A stretch of DNA of 64,000 bases from Taenia hydatigena (lineage: Eukaryota > Platyhelminthes > Cestoda > Cyclophyllidea > Taeniidae), in the NCBI GenBank assembly GCA_036345935.2, contig JADWOT020000006.1:3289543-3353542 (forward strand). Direction: 5' to 3'. A program made the translations under genes and the position numbers. The notes under the pieces were generated by a model. That model saw only the letters and a program-made list of their open reading frames with translations, did no database searches and was not told where the DNA came from. Below are positions 22,964 to 34,700 of the stretch, piece by piece; position 1 is the stretch's first letter, and each line of letters opens with the position of its first letter.

Positions 22964-24579
22964 GGAGCAAATACCCAACTTGGCTTGTTGTCTCTCTTGC
23001 TAGAGTTTCCATTGTGTACGTGTGTGTGTGTTTGCATGCTTACGTAAACGTCACGCATGGGCAACACTGGGCTACTATTTGCTATTTGTAATGTAGTAGT
23101 CGGCAGACGACAAAACGCATCTTGCACTCTCATCTATTGCTTGATTTCCACATTGGCATGCTGATAAAGCAATGTGATCCGCGCCATCACTTCGGTGGTC
23201 TTAAACATAATTGATGTATGTGTTGTACTATGCCTCAAAGAATCAACTGAAGTCAATCCTAATTTTACTCCTGAAGGCGTCAGAACATGGAGTTGGGGGG
23301 GGGGGGAGGTATAAAACAAACTTAGGGCGAATCTTGGTTTTAAGTTGTGAAAGTTTGGGAATATCAACAGAGCTGCTGCTGTTTGCAATTCTTACTTTAT
23401 TTTGGCTGGCGTCTCCGTTTTATCGACCATCACAGGCTTCCAGTTCAATCGTTGCAATGCCCTCATCATCCCCCCTTTTCAAGGCTTCGATTGCGAGGAG
23501 CAATTTGCTCTCTTCCATGTGTTGACCGCACTTCCTTCGATAGGATCCGCAACGGAGAGATAAATCCTAGTACCTGCGTCATGGTTGCACTTCGTTTCGT
23601 CTTCTTGATACGTTTGCGTTAAATGGAAGCCCAAATTGTTTGTCACCTCTTGAGAGCTTTAGTGGTGTAATATTCTTGACTTTACGCAAGAATTTACCGC
23701 ATGTGAGCAGTGGAATCACCTTGCCGTCGGTGAGAAACAAAATGTCCTCTTGAGGGCGTGTAGAAGTACTCCTAAGGTATGAGCCTAAAAGTGCCAGCAT
23801 GCTACTATGGTACAGGAAGAATTGCTCGCTGAAGGAGTGGCATTGCATGGTATTCGGACGATCTTATCCAGACTGAAACCTGGAAGCAACTTCCTCCATT
23901 GTTTACGGTATTTCCGCAAATCGCCTGGACTTTGCAATGGTCTATCATTTGTGGGTAAAAACACTGGTGCGGTTACCTACACAGAGAACTTCCTTGGTAT
24001 TTACTATTTCCGCATTGGGAACCTCCCGCAATGTCATTATTTATTGAGCGCTTCAAAGAAATGGAAACTAAACTGCGCTCAACCCAAACTACAATCCAGG
24101 TGTGGAGCACTGCAATTGCTCTGACGACATCTAATGCTGAAGGACCTTGTCCTTGTCAATATCTCGATTCTCCACGTAATGCACACCACCGGACATGGCG
24201 TAGCTGCGAGCCAAGCCATGGTTAGGTCCATAACTCACACCCACCTCTACCAGTCTCTTGAGAATCACTCCCAGACTTCATTGTAGCTAATGGTTGTAGC
24301 TGTGTGCAAAACGTCTAGCCAGCATATGGTAGAATACAGTACTAACTTCCAGGATCTCAGGCAAACGGACCACAGGGAGCAAACAGCCGCTCTTCTTCCA
24401 GCCTCACCGTCTCTTAGTACATTGTGCACACTTGTCTTGGTAACTCAAGGGCATCGGTACATGAACAAAGTAGGATCCTCACCACCTCAATTATAAAGCT
24501 AGATGCAATGTATTTTCGGAGGTTCTGCCAGACATCAACCCGAGGAAACTGTAAAGCCAACGATTTCCGAAAAGAATAC
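22964..24579. other. Convergent intergenic region with coding relics
   Basis: This region lies between the ends of two convergent genes (GPCR plus, STN1 minus). It holds a 12-G run at 23295-23306, a GT-rich patch near 23020, and a stretch on the minus strand from about 24490 to 23640 that looks like broken coding sequence. I see no intact gene. Confidence 0.4.
23640..24490 (-). pseudogene. Possible decayed coding relic, family unknown
   Basis: On the minus strand several protein-like stretches follow one another but are broken by stops and frame changes. One is near 24400-24370 (VRLEEERLFAPCGPFA), one at about 24350-24300 (EILEVSTVFYHMLARRFAHS), one at about 24260-24140 (LVEVGVSYGPNHGLARSYAM and on to VHYVENRDIDKDK), and one near 23920-23810 (KLLPGFSLDKIVRIPC). 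Their composition is more protein-like than random, and no splice sites explain the breaks. I cannot name the source. It could be an old retrogene, a retroelement fragment, or chance. Confidence 0.2.
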
Positions 24580-24585
24580 TTTATT
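24580..24585 (-). terminator. Polyadenylation signal AATAAA (minus strand)
   Basis: TTTATT on the plus strand reads AATAAA on the minus strand, about 23 bp after the STN1 stop codon. Confidence 0.5.
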
Positions 24586-24607
24586 AAAAATGGTACCATT
24601 AGAAGTC

Positions 24608-27420
24608 CTATGCCAACTTATAACAGCCTGGATTGACTATGTAAATACGGCTCCTCTCCAACAAGGCGCTGACCACTTTTTCCAGCGCTTGCCGGGTCAT
24701 GCACCTGTAAAGACGCTTGGAATTCTCTGGTGAACAATACGATCGCAGCTCCTCCAGGATAACGTTAAATGGAACGCCTCTTTCATGGTCTATGGAAGGA
24801 AAGAAAGGGTGTTTGACAATGAAAGGCAGAACCTAGAGAGATGAAGATACCATTTGTAATTAAGGCTATCTTTCTCAACCCCAAAAAGGAAAATACAACG
24901 TACTCTTCTGTTCCATGGAAATGATCTTACAAACCTTCTTGGCCAGGCCTCGGTTTCTGAGAGTATACTAAAGTGTGAAAGACAAAAGTGGAAGTAAGTA
25001 TGGCTTAAAAGGACAGGAGTGGGAGGAGGACTCACATAATAGGCGTGCATCCCACCAATGGGATCGGTGGAACGAAAGACAGTCCCCTCCTTCAGAAACT
25101 GCTCGATTATGGCTTGCACACAACGCTTTAGCTCAACTGATTCAAGGGACTTTTTAGCATTTGCGTCTTTTCGCTCAGGAATGTTTTCCCAATCTGGTCC
25201 GCACTGTTTCACAGAAAGTAAAATTGACTTTTAATTAATTGCAGAATACTACCCATTCAACAGGTGAATTGGTAAGGATTTGAAACTGCATAATCAGCCT
25301 TACTAGATTAAGTGCTAAAACGGCTCCCTTGAGAGGAAGCTTGAGAACACGAAGAAATGCCTCAAGATTGCTTTACAGGGAGTCTAGGTAAAACAGTATG
25401 TGGATAGACCCTACTTACACACAACTCATCTTCCATCGCTGCACCTTCTACGTCGATTTGATGTGTCACCTCGGCGTTCAATTGGAGGTCCAGTGCTGTG
25501 AACAGAAAAAGCCTATCGTTCTCAATCACAGCCTGAATCCGCCGGAGTAGACCTCTATCCATGGTCTTCAAAAGGTGAGCAAAGAGGATGGGTAAAGGTA
25601 AGGAAGAAATTTACTTGCAAGCCCGTTTTGAGGTGGTCCAATACCTCCACCGCGTTGTAGGGACGACTGTAGACTCGGGACTTGAGTTGATGCGCTTGCA
25701 AAATGCTATCAAGTAATTCCTGTGGGTTCGAAATCACGCCTAACGGATAAGGGTGGTGTGACAGTTAGCAGTGAAACTTACGACAATAGTTGGCAGAGAT
25801 GTTGATAGCCTCACGGAAAAGCTGCAAGCGGCCACGAAGATGGACAGCATCACCGATGCTGAGGTTTGATGTGGCTTTGTCGACAGGATGGACAGCAGGT
25901 ATGGAACGAATGGCCAATTGGAGGAGTTTTTGACCCAATACAACGCTCTCGGCTGAATGTTGTTTTGACAATAGACCGGGCAAGTGTGGAGAGACGTGTT
26001 TTCGCCAAATGGTACAGCTCAACAGACCTGTGCCGTCGTCAACTGTTAAAAAGGGCAAAAATATATCGTGATTTTTCCATGCCTTACCCTCTCCAACGTT
26101 GTGGAATGAAACTGCAAAAACCATAGACACTTTGGCTGTAAAAGCATGAGACAAGACAGTGAAACAAGACCGAACATTGAAATGGGAGCTCTGGATGGAC
26201 AAGAGTGGATCACTCCAACTGATGGAAAAAGCAGAGTTAAATATGCCCCGAGAAATCACCTCTAGTTAAAGCAGTGAAGAAACTATAATCCCTAGAAAAC
26301 TAGTTCTTCAGCACCAGCATGGTAGACATAACACTTAAAGGACGTGATTTCCACTTTCACAACCGAAGGGAATGAAACACCAATGCAACGAAATTGGAAA
26401 CAGCCCATAAAGTCATCCTCGTTTCATGGAAGAATGTTAGAACCTCAAAACAGTCAGGATAAAAAACAGTATTTCGGATAAAGGCCCATTCCGATGGACC
26501 AAAAAATGCTACAAGAACAGAAGAGCGAGTTCCCTAGAGGAAAAATAAGTTCGATAATCTAAAAGTGCGGAAGCATTGAACTGTAATTAAGCAAGGCAAA
26601 CCGTACGCTGCTGTTTAAATAGCTATAGAATATCTGCTTGGTGAATTCAATCGGCAGCATCAAGCAACAAGGCTGCAAAGTAGCCCATTAGGTATGGCCG
26701 AATATTTGCGGAGGGAATCGATAAAAAACACTGCAATGGATTACTTTCGCAAACCGAAACGGTCAAAAAACCTGCTCGAAATTCCCCAAATAACTAAAAG
26801 CGATGTAGTTGGGCGCATTACTAAATCAACATAACAGTTACATCACCATTTCACCAACTTGAGTAATAAATTTATTCAAGTGTAATTTCACCTGATTTCA
26901 CCCCGAAATAATCGCTTGAAAAAAAATAATAAAAATATCTCATCTAGTAACTACGCTGAGTGAAGAACCCACCTTGCGCAAGGTAGTAGTTTTGACGAAC
27001 ATCGATTTGACGGATTACGCCACAGACATCCACGTAAGAAACCCACCGCGAACCAAAGCGAAATAATCCTGAAGAGATAAAGGCGATCATTGTGATCCTA
27101 AATACTTCCGCATGAAGCCTGATAGGAAAAAGAGTAGCTGCTAATCGCAAGCAGGTTGCTTTTGACAGAAGAGGCCGATAGCAATAAAAAAGCAACGCAA
27201 AGCATCAGCGATTTGCTCTCAAAAACTCTCATTTCAGGCAAATCTACGCTTTTAGAAACCCACCAATGGATATGGGGGACGGTGACAGTTTTAATATATC
27301 GCCGATAAGCATTCGAAAATTAAGCCTCGTCAAGGGATCCAAGATAACAGGGCATCGTTCAGATGGAATTTCCAGCACAGTGCCATTTATCCACTGACTG
27401 TCGTCCGTTAACTCATCCAT
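24608..27420 (-). CDS. STN1: CST complex subunit STN1 (telomere capping/replication)
   Basis: STN1 joins CTC1 and TEN1 in the ssDNA-binding CST complex, which recruits polymerase alpha-primase to telomeres. Eight exons join in phase: 27420-27264, 27068-26973, 26042-25782, 25739-25615, 25565-25419, 25203-25036, 24956-24935 (a 22-nt microexon) and 24789-24608. This gives 385 residues; the human protein has 368. The N-terminus LDPLTRLNFRMLIGDILKL matches the vertebrate start. The OB fold lies at about 62-171: WVSYVDVCGVIRQI, VDDGTGLLSCTIW, then GDAVHLRGRLQLFREAINI. The C-terminal half fits tandem winged helices, with KRCVQAIIEQFLKEGTVFR...MHAYY aligning to the vertebrate ...LVFQKDDGFDNLYY. The last exon is helical (VPFNVILEELRSYC). 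The microexon restores the phase between exons 6 and 8. CTC1 and TEN1 are not in the window. Confidence 0.87.
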
Positions 27421-28457
27421 TTAAAAACGCATGAATGTTAGCTGCAAGAAAATTTGGAAAACCCAGGATTTCATCAACAACAATCACTGTGCTACGAAAT
27501 TAACAAATGAATAAAACAGCTAGAATGGATGCCTATAAATAGGCTGCGCAAAAACACATCAGTGAAAGCGTAAAAAAATGCGGATATTTTGTGTGAACTA
27601 CTGGTATGAATGTAAGCACCCAAAAAGCCAGACAATATTTCCGAAAAGTAGAGACAAAAAAACGATAAGAATGGATGTAAGGGAGCGATTATAAGCCAAT
27701 ACAGGCATGAAGGTGCAAGAGACAAGTGTCAACCCCAAAATGTTGCGGATAGCGACGTGTCCCGACTAAAAGAGCAATCAAATAGCGCGCAATGTACCGA
27801 ATTGGGGGTTATCAAATTATGTCCTCGGGAAATAATGAAAATGCGGTAGCGAAGAGAAGCTAATTAGCTTTCTAAGGCCAAAACTACCTTAACTGATATC
27901 GAATTTGCTGCTTATAAATATGTGTCGATTTGCAAGTCAAATTTTAACGATGTCTATTTAGGCAAATTATTGCTTGCTTTCACGGCCCTTTCAAGTTTGA
28001 ATATAATGTCGCTTAACACATTCTGCAAGCAAAAAGCCTTTTTAACACATGCATATGATTCTTAAACTAATAACAATATTTTACTAAAAATATGTTTTGA
28101 TTTATAACTTCCACTATTTTGCGTTAAACATTTTGGGAGGGAAGCAACAAAAGCAATTTGAGCTTAATGCTAAAAACAGAGGCCTATGAGCTTACTAAAG
28201 CACCCTCTAGCGTCCTGAGACTCCGTTGATGGTAAAAGAAGGCAGAATGTAAGTGTAGAATGCACATATATTCAATGGGCGGAGGGAAATAAGTTGCTGG
28301 CATGGCCCGGAGGCCAACCTATGCAGCTAGGGCAATACGACCACCTCTGTAACCTTGACAAAAAAGGCAGTTTCAACAAAAAAGGTACTACACTCATTCT
28401 TCTACACCGACAATTGTGCCTGCATACCGTCCTTATCTTTTCTCCTTTTATCCTTAC
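27421..28457. other. Intergenic, no gene seen
   Basis: This AT-rich interval upstream of STN1 has no coding exon I can support. It contains dispersed-repeat copy 2 at 28206-28420. Confidence 0.4.
28206..28420 (-). repeat. Dispersed repeat, copy 2
   Basis: This is the reverse-complement partner of 12347-12563. The shared core is at 28280-28356, where the reverse strand reads CAGAGGTGGTC and, further on, CTCCGGGCCATGC. The downstream block ending near TCAACGGAGTCTC corresponds to TCAATGGAGCCTC in copy 1. Confidence 0.55.
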
Positions 28458-28773
28458 TATGAGGAGGAAGAGATGGGACAGCTGGGTCGAGATATCTAAG
28501 ACGAGGGCGTCGAGGGTTCTGGAGAGCGACGACATTCGTTTAAGATCGGATTAAAATTGTCCTTCTTCACCTGATCTCCAAAGTACATTTAACAGAAGTA
28601 AGTATTGCAAGGGCACGGTGCAATAACTTTGTTAGGCTTTGGGGTAATCGGTAAGGAGAAGGGGAAGAAGGACGTGCCACAGGTGCAGCAGAGGCGTCGT
28701 TGCCAGCTCTGAAGTCTAAGATTTGTCTCGTTATCTTAGTTTTTTTAAGTGACAAGTCGCGAAAAATTTTCAT
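28458..28773 (-). CDS. Unassigned small gene, 5' part
   Basis: Exon 28773-28571 starts with ATG and ends in AG|GTGAAG. A second exon, 28518-28458, continues in phase and ends at ATA|GTAAGG. The visible product begins MKIFRDLSLKKTKITRQILD, has a Ser/Pro/Ala linker (AAPVARPSSPSP), and continues with a helical part (LPQSLTKLLHRALAIL) into TLDALVLDISTQLSHLFLL. I do not recognise it. Further exons were not found, and the next 40 bp run into the dispersed repeat, so the 3' end is open. The start lies 165 bp from the first exon of the divergent gene at 28939. Confidence 0.4.
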
Positions 28774-28938
28774 TGCGTTAATCGAACCATTATTGGATGG
28801 CTTTTATTCTTATTTTAAATTCCTCAATACTGGTCCAGACTCATCTATATTTTAACCTTTGGGCACGGAAAATAGCATATATATTATGCACATCCTTAAA
28901 TAACAGTGAGAAAAACGAATTTCGTTCCACTTCTTCAG

Positions 28939-29588
28939 CGTGAAGATCCCCGTAGCAATCTATATCTTAAGTGTGTGGCTTATAATCTTACCGATTGCAT
29001 GGAAAACAATTTGTCACAGCGTGTTTTTTGCGTTTACTTTTTTAACTTCTTCTGACATCGATTCTCTTTCAAGCTTATTTATGATGTAGTTGTTGTTTGT
29101 TTAACTTGGCGGTGGGGTTGATTTCATGATATTGGTTCTGGGGTTTTTATGATCGAGCCTGATTATCTTGGCGAGTCGGGCCATTGGTTCTCCGTCTGAT
29201 GCTCAGTTGCTTTTTCGAAAATTCCAATACGTTTGGTCGAGTCACACAACATTGTGAAAGAATTTAAGCTTATTGCAGAATATGCACCCATCATGAACGC
29301 ATTAACACCTGAACCATCAGAGACCGATTCCGACTGCGAGTACAAGTATGTCTTTCCACTTCGACACGAAGTTTCGCCTCGTGATTACCTAAAATTTATC
29401 CTCACCGTCTGGTATTGTCCCGAAACCAGTGCCGCTATTGCTGGTACGTTCATCTATATTCGATTGCTTTATTGCTAGACCTCATGGCCAATTCCTACGG
29501 TGAAGCACAGCTCAAAGAGCTTCTGGCTAGTCCAATGGAAGTTCTTCTCTTCAAGTCCCGGAAGTTCTTTCTCGAACTTAACATTTGA
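28939..29588 (+). CDS. Unassigned gene, three 3' exons
   Basis: Exons 28939-29020, 29207-29443 and 29479-29588 join in phase and encode about 142 residues up to a TGA. They are followed 54 bp later by AATAAA. The 35-bp intron 29444-29478 is the shortest in this gene. The product is helical and mixed-charge: DPRSNLYLKCVAYNLTDCME, then LVESHNIVKEFKLIAEYAPI, a Ser/Glu linker (EPSETDSDCEY), VSPRDYLKFILTVWYCPETS and the end KSRKFFLELNI. I do not recognise the family. The first exon shown follows a CTTCTTCAG acceptor, so the start is upstream and unplaced unless ATG 28999 is used. Confidence 0.5.
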
Positions 29589-29642
29589 AGCTCTATGTCC
29601 ATTTACATGGTTTCTACTTCTACCCAAAATAACAACCATCTA

Positions 29643-29648
29643 AATAAA
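29643..29648 (+). terminator. Polyadenylation signal AATAAA
   Basis: AATAAA lies 54 bp after the stop at 29588, supporting a transcript end here. Confidence 0.5.
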
Positions 29649-31392
29649 CCTCCATACCTGTAGGCAGCGCCTTCCCAAAAAGTGCCTCTTTGGGCGCTAC
29701 CGATAATCCTACTGTTACGTTTAGGTAACTCAGCCTTTGTACATTAACATTACTATGCTCGGGAGACGTCTGTTTATTCTTTACTTTCTGAATGAAAAGG
29801 TGTTTTTTGTGCACCCTTACCCCTATGTATGTGATATCTGTGAATTTTTAATGAGCTGTACCATTGCACAGTTCTTTGGTTTTCTGCAGATATAAGATGT
29901 TAATATGAGTTTTGACTTCACTTTTCTGTTACCAGTATTTAGGTTAGCCTCCTTTTCGTTTATCGGCGAATCGTAATTCCGTTACACCTTTGTGAGTTAG
30001 ATTTCATTGTCTGCACTTTGATGTGCGTGTTTGTGTTTGTGTGCGTTTTTAGGGCTTTTTAACTAATTTTTATGCACATTTCTCGCATCCTTTTTAATTG
30101 CTTCTCTTCGTTACGTGCATATGCGTGTTGTGGCACGACATCAAAGTCCTCTTTCTATTATTGTGTAGCGCCTTTGGCTCCTGTTTCTTTGCGTTCACTT
30201 AATGATGCAAATGTGTTTTATCATGGGAATCCTTTCCTCCAGGTGCCTTTTCCCCTAAATAGGCGGCTTCGTTTTGTTTTCTAGTTGACACTGTAGGGTA
30301 CTCTTTTACAACACCGATACTTGATGGTAGTCTTACCTTTGATGTTCTATCATCTCTCAATAATGTGGGCATTATTATTTCTGCAAGGTACATCGTATAA
30401 CAGGTCTCGGTAAAGTTTGTTCTCACAAGTAAATTGTAGCCTTTTGCCTTCAAATACCTCCACTACATTCTCGTAGGATGACGTCACGTAGTTTGTCTCC
30501 AGAAAAGAGTTAGGTCACCGTGTAGCATATTTTTTTTTTTCGTTGTACTGAGCCCCTTTAATTTAATGTCGCTACACACAGGGGAAAAATGTGCACATAC
30601 TGACGGTAAGTGGCTCAGAATCCAGAACTCGCGTATGCCTAATTTGATTTTCCTGTAGTTCTTAGTCATGCGCTCAATTGGTTTTAATTGTCCCTTTTTT
30701 GTTAATCTAACGGCGATTTAATTGCAGATCTATTGCCTTGTGGATTTGTGCAGCTGTTCAAGCAGATTTTGGATCAATTTCCCACTTATTGGTCCACCGT
30801 CAATGGTATTGGGTAATGAAACTAGTTATTTGTTACCTAGGCGTCTGGGGTTTTTTACTTTCCGTATCGTTGACAGCATGAATCAATAGGGTGAAGCACA
30901 GTACGTCTATATCATGGTAGGAGAAGCGAATGGGGTTACTGAGCAACTGGTTTGAAACTGTTTGCCGATTATGCGATAGCGATATGTAACAGTGTGATGA
31001 GAGTAGTGGCTGGGGTGTTGACATCTGATAACCTCTTTGTGCCCCTGTCATTGTTGTTATTTTGAGAGCAAGTGTCAGGTCAAAAATGTGCATTTGCTCG
31101 CGCGATGCCTCCTTTAGCTCGTCACACTTGATGGTTGAACTTTTAGAACCATCGTTGTGGTCGTCCGAATCCGGGTCGGTAGAGTGAAATTGGTGTCTCT
31201 GACGCTGTTTTATTGGTCGGGCAGACTGCGTAAAAGCCTATTGCAGTGTTTCTGTCGTAAGCTTGCCTAATTGGCTGCCAGCAAGTAAATAACAATGGTG
31301 CAAGGCTTGTATTTTTGAGAACTTAGACGACTTCGTGAGTAAGTAGGTGTGTGAGTGTGTGTAGAGCTACTTGAGTGTGCGTCTCCTCTCGC
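29649..31392. other. Gene-poor, T-rich region with one exon-like island
   Basis: The region is mostly T-rich with TGTG patches. The only coding-like island is 30728-30805: a TTTAATTGCAG acceptor, an open frame reading LLPCGFVQLFKQILDQFP, and a GTATTG donor, phase 1 on both sides. Its phase would allow splicing from the donor at 29443 as an alternative to the terminal exon at 29479. I found no following exon. Confidence 0.3.
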
Positions 31393-31722
31393 TTATTCAC
31401 TGTTGCATTCTGGCAGCGCACCCTTCCCACATTGATCCATGCTGAGAATGTGCTCATAGACCCTCTCCACGCTGAATTTGCAGCCATTTTCACAATGACG
31501 CCTCAAGGAGTCGTACTTTATTGATAGCTCGGCGCACCCTTCACTTTTTAATTTTACTGATCTCTTAACTGCCTTCACAATGATCTTGCGCACAGTCTGA
31601 GCTTCATGTAGATGCACATTACTGTCCATAAAGGTTATTTTGTAAAATCGACTAAATGGGCCGAAATATGCGCGTATATACCAGTAGAATCGGTGGTACT
31701 TTGCGGCACATCTGAAGCGCAT
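31393..31722 (-). CDS. Hypothetical single-exon ORF, 109 codons
   Basis: An ATG-initiated open frame of 109 residues is rich in Lys, Arg and Cys. The part from the internal methionine MDSNVHLHEAQTVRKIIVKA to the end is the most protein-like, with a helix-forming pattern and five spaced cysteines (GCAELS, HCENGCKF, DQCGKG, ECNSE). I recognise no family. No splice sites or polyadenylation signal support it, so it could be a chance frame or a small secreted-protein-like gene without an evident signal peptide. Confidence 0.25.
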   Translation of the reverse strand: MRFRCAAKYHRFYWYIRAYFGPFSRFYKITFMDSNVHLHEAQTVRKIIVKAVKRSVKLKSEGCAELSIKYDSLRRHCENGCKFSVERVYEHILSMDQCGKGALPECNSE

Positions 31723-34700
31723 TTTTTGATACGGCTATGCCTATTCGAACTGGAGGTCTGTTGAATTGAGTGATTTGTTGAATGGAGGTTTTTCCTTGCC
31801 ATCTTTCTCGTTTTGGACTACTTTTTGCCCTAATTTTGTTCAAAATGGCAATCATTATTGTTGGCTGTATTGGAAATTATTTCTACTGAAAAGTCTTTAA
31901 GTACTATATGTATTCAGGTGCAAATGACATCATATGATAGTCTGAGAAGGAAAATTCGGTTTATTTTTGAGCAAATAAGCAGTTTTGAAAGATGAGAAGG
32001 GAGGTGAAATACTTTGGTGGGTGTTACACATTTTAGGGCATGCACAAGTGATGTTGGTAAGCTACATCAAGTAAAATGGGAGTCACCACCGCACACGCAT
32101 TGTCATTTCGCAGTTGTAGTTTGATTTAACACGAATTCGCTTACTCAATATTGCTAAATTTCCGTTCAATAATTGCCATATTGTTTCGTTTTACTTCATT
32201 CTCAGTGGCTTGTACCTCCACACTGTAGCGTGGCTTTTTGAAACACACTAATGGACCCCCACTTGTCACGATTTCGGCCAGGGGTGGGTTAGCTGAATTA
32301 ATTATTGCCTTTCAGCTGCTCTAGTGAATTGTTTCATCATTCATTTGGATGCTTTTTTCTCTATATCAGTTTCAAAGCATGTAACTTTTGCTTGGAGTTG
32401 ACCACTGGAGTGTTGATTTTAAGGATCGCACTTTCTGCCAATGATATACCATATTTCAAGCTGTCATCCAATTCGCTTTTTCATCGGTTCGGGTGGCCTC
32501 AGTTGCAGAGCATAGGTTGTTGTCACACCCCGTGTCATCGGAATGTTTTAAGCGTGATGAGGAGTCATATATCACTACAAGCAAAATAGATGTCAGTTTC
32601 ACATGTACTATGTGCCGCATGCTTAAAAATCATTTTCGGGTCACGAGAAATGCAGCCTGCATTGTACTATTTGCGCTGACTCTGATATTACGCCTTCAAA
32701 AGTCTAAAGCCCTGGCTTGGGCGTGCGCCTGAGCAAATCGGGTGCCACAAGATTGACTTTAAGAATAATCTCAGATTTAGCACTGATGTCAAGCCCTATT
32801 AATAGCCTTTGTGGTGATGCCACCCCCATCAACCCCATCAGAGAACTATGTAAATTTACTTGAAGTAAATTCAATTATGTTTCTTTTTTAAACCTCGCAA
32901 GAAAGTCTGTTTGCCTTGAGTACACGAGAATGCGTCAGTTGTATGTTGCTGATGCGTTTATGGGTGCGTTGTTTGTGAGAATCTGAGCATTTACATGGTA
33001 ATGAAAGTGAATGAGCAAGCGAATTTGGTGGACTACGTCAATTTTGGATCAATGCGATTATATCACCGCCACAAATTTTGGTGAAGGAGTGGATTCACCT
33101 GGTTTTTGGCTCATAAAAATCCCAGATAAATCTTGCATAAGTGCGTAAAACTCAAATTTGTGAAAAATTACTCTAAAAGATTACGCATTTTACTCTTTGC
33201 GGGTGGGTAAGCTTAGAGGGCGTCTGGTTGGAAAAACCAATTCAAAATATGACTTGCGCTGAGGGAAGAATGACTTTATGAACATGATGTTTCTGTTTAG
33301 CAGCAATCTAAAGAGATAATTAAGGGATTAATTACAATGCACTGGTTGTTTTCAACTCGTCGTTTTGGTTACGCGGACGCTTAAGGCTCAGCCATTGTAC
33401 TTCTGCTGAGCAGCATTGCCATGGAGCAATAAAAATATCTCCTTGTCCCTTCTATGTCGGCAATGCATCTATTGTTCTGGTATTATAGCTTCTTTCGACT
33501 TTACTGAAGACTCCGGGGTGATAAAGTAGTAGCGATATTAAAATGAGTGATGCATGTGAATTTAAATGTGCGGTTGGTTAAAGTGGCCTGCAACACTGGC
33601 GAAAATTATGTCACATCGATCAACATGCATTTAATTCGAGTATGATGGCTACAGTTTCTATGCCATAAAACTGGAACGCCTTTTTCTTTTGAATATCCAT
33701 GCAGCCTGGACTCAACCAGAAAGTAATCTGTTCCAATGCTTTGTGTTAGACATCGCTTGATCATGAGCGACGTATGATCCGTTCCGGACGCCACCATGCC
33801 GTGTACACCATGGCAATTTGAAGAGACGAATTTGTCAAACAACAGCGCCAGACTGAATTATTTATTTTTAAATTAGCCTAGTGATTTGCTATCGTACTGG
33901 CACGACTTATATGAAAGTAGTTTTTCTTCCAAACACGTACAAATTAAGTCGATATGTATACAAAATAAGGGCAAATTACACAAGCAATATGTTTATTTGA
34001 ATAAAATCGGAGTAAGTATATCTCCGCGCCAATTTGATGGTTTCCTGATGTGATTACGATGTCTGAATTGGGTTGTGTGAATATTATTTTTGTTACTTTT
34101 ATCATTGGATGAAGCCGTTCTAGCACTCAATAACTTAACGTTTTTTTTCAGTAAATCAGTGCTCTGACAAGTCGGAATTTATGTTAGATGGTATCCAAAT
34201 TGGTAACACAAATGACATCTGTTAGCCTGAAGACTATTGGAAGCACTGCATAAAGTTGATGAGGGTGTGCAAGAGAGAATTTCAAATAATGTGGATTGGA
34301 AAGTGCGCGGCCGAATTAATCAAGGAAGCGGACGTAGTGATTTTGCGTTACTAGGTTTCTTTGTGTTCTGACCACGTGTCGGTAGGTAGGTAATGGAAAC
34401 AGTATGGTAAGCTTCAAAGGCCCACCCTAATTTTGCGTCTTGGCTGGATCGAGTTACTGTCGTATATATTCATGGTAGCACGGGGACAGCCCTGGTTCTT
34501 TCGCTCCTCGCCAAGTGTGGTCGGCTCCTCCTCTTTATCACTACAGCTACCCTCTTCCAAAAGCACATTTGTTACTTATCGTAGACTTTATATGAGCAAA
34601 ACAGGTCAGCAATCGTGAATTCATCGTCGATGTTAGACAGGAAGAACAGATTTGCAATCACATTTTATTGCGTCAGACTAAAACAATTCCTCGAGATCAG

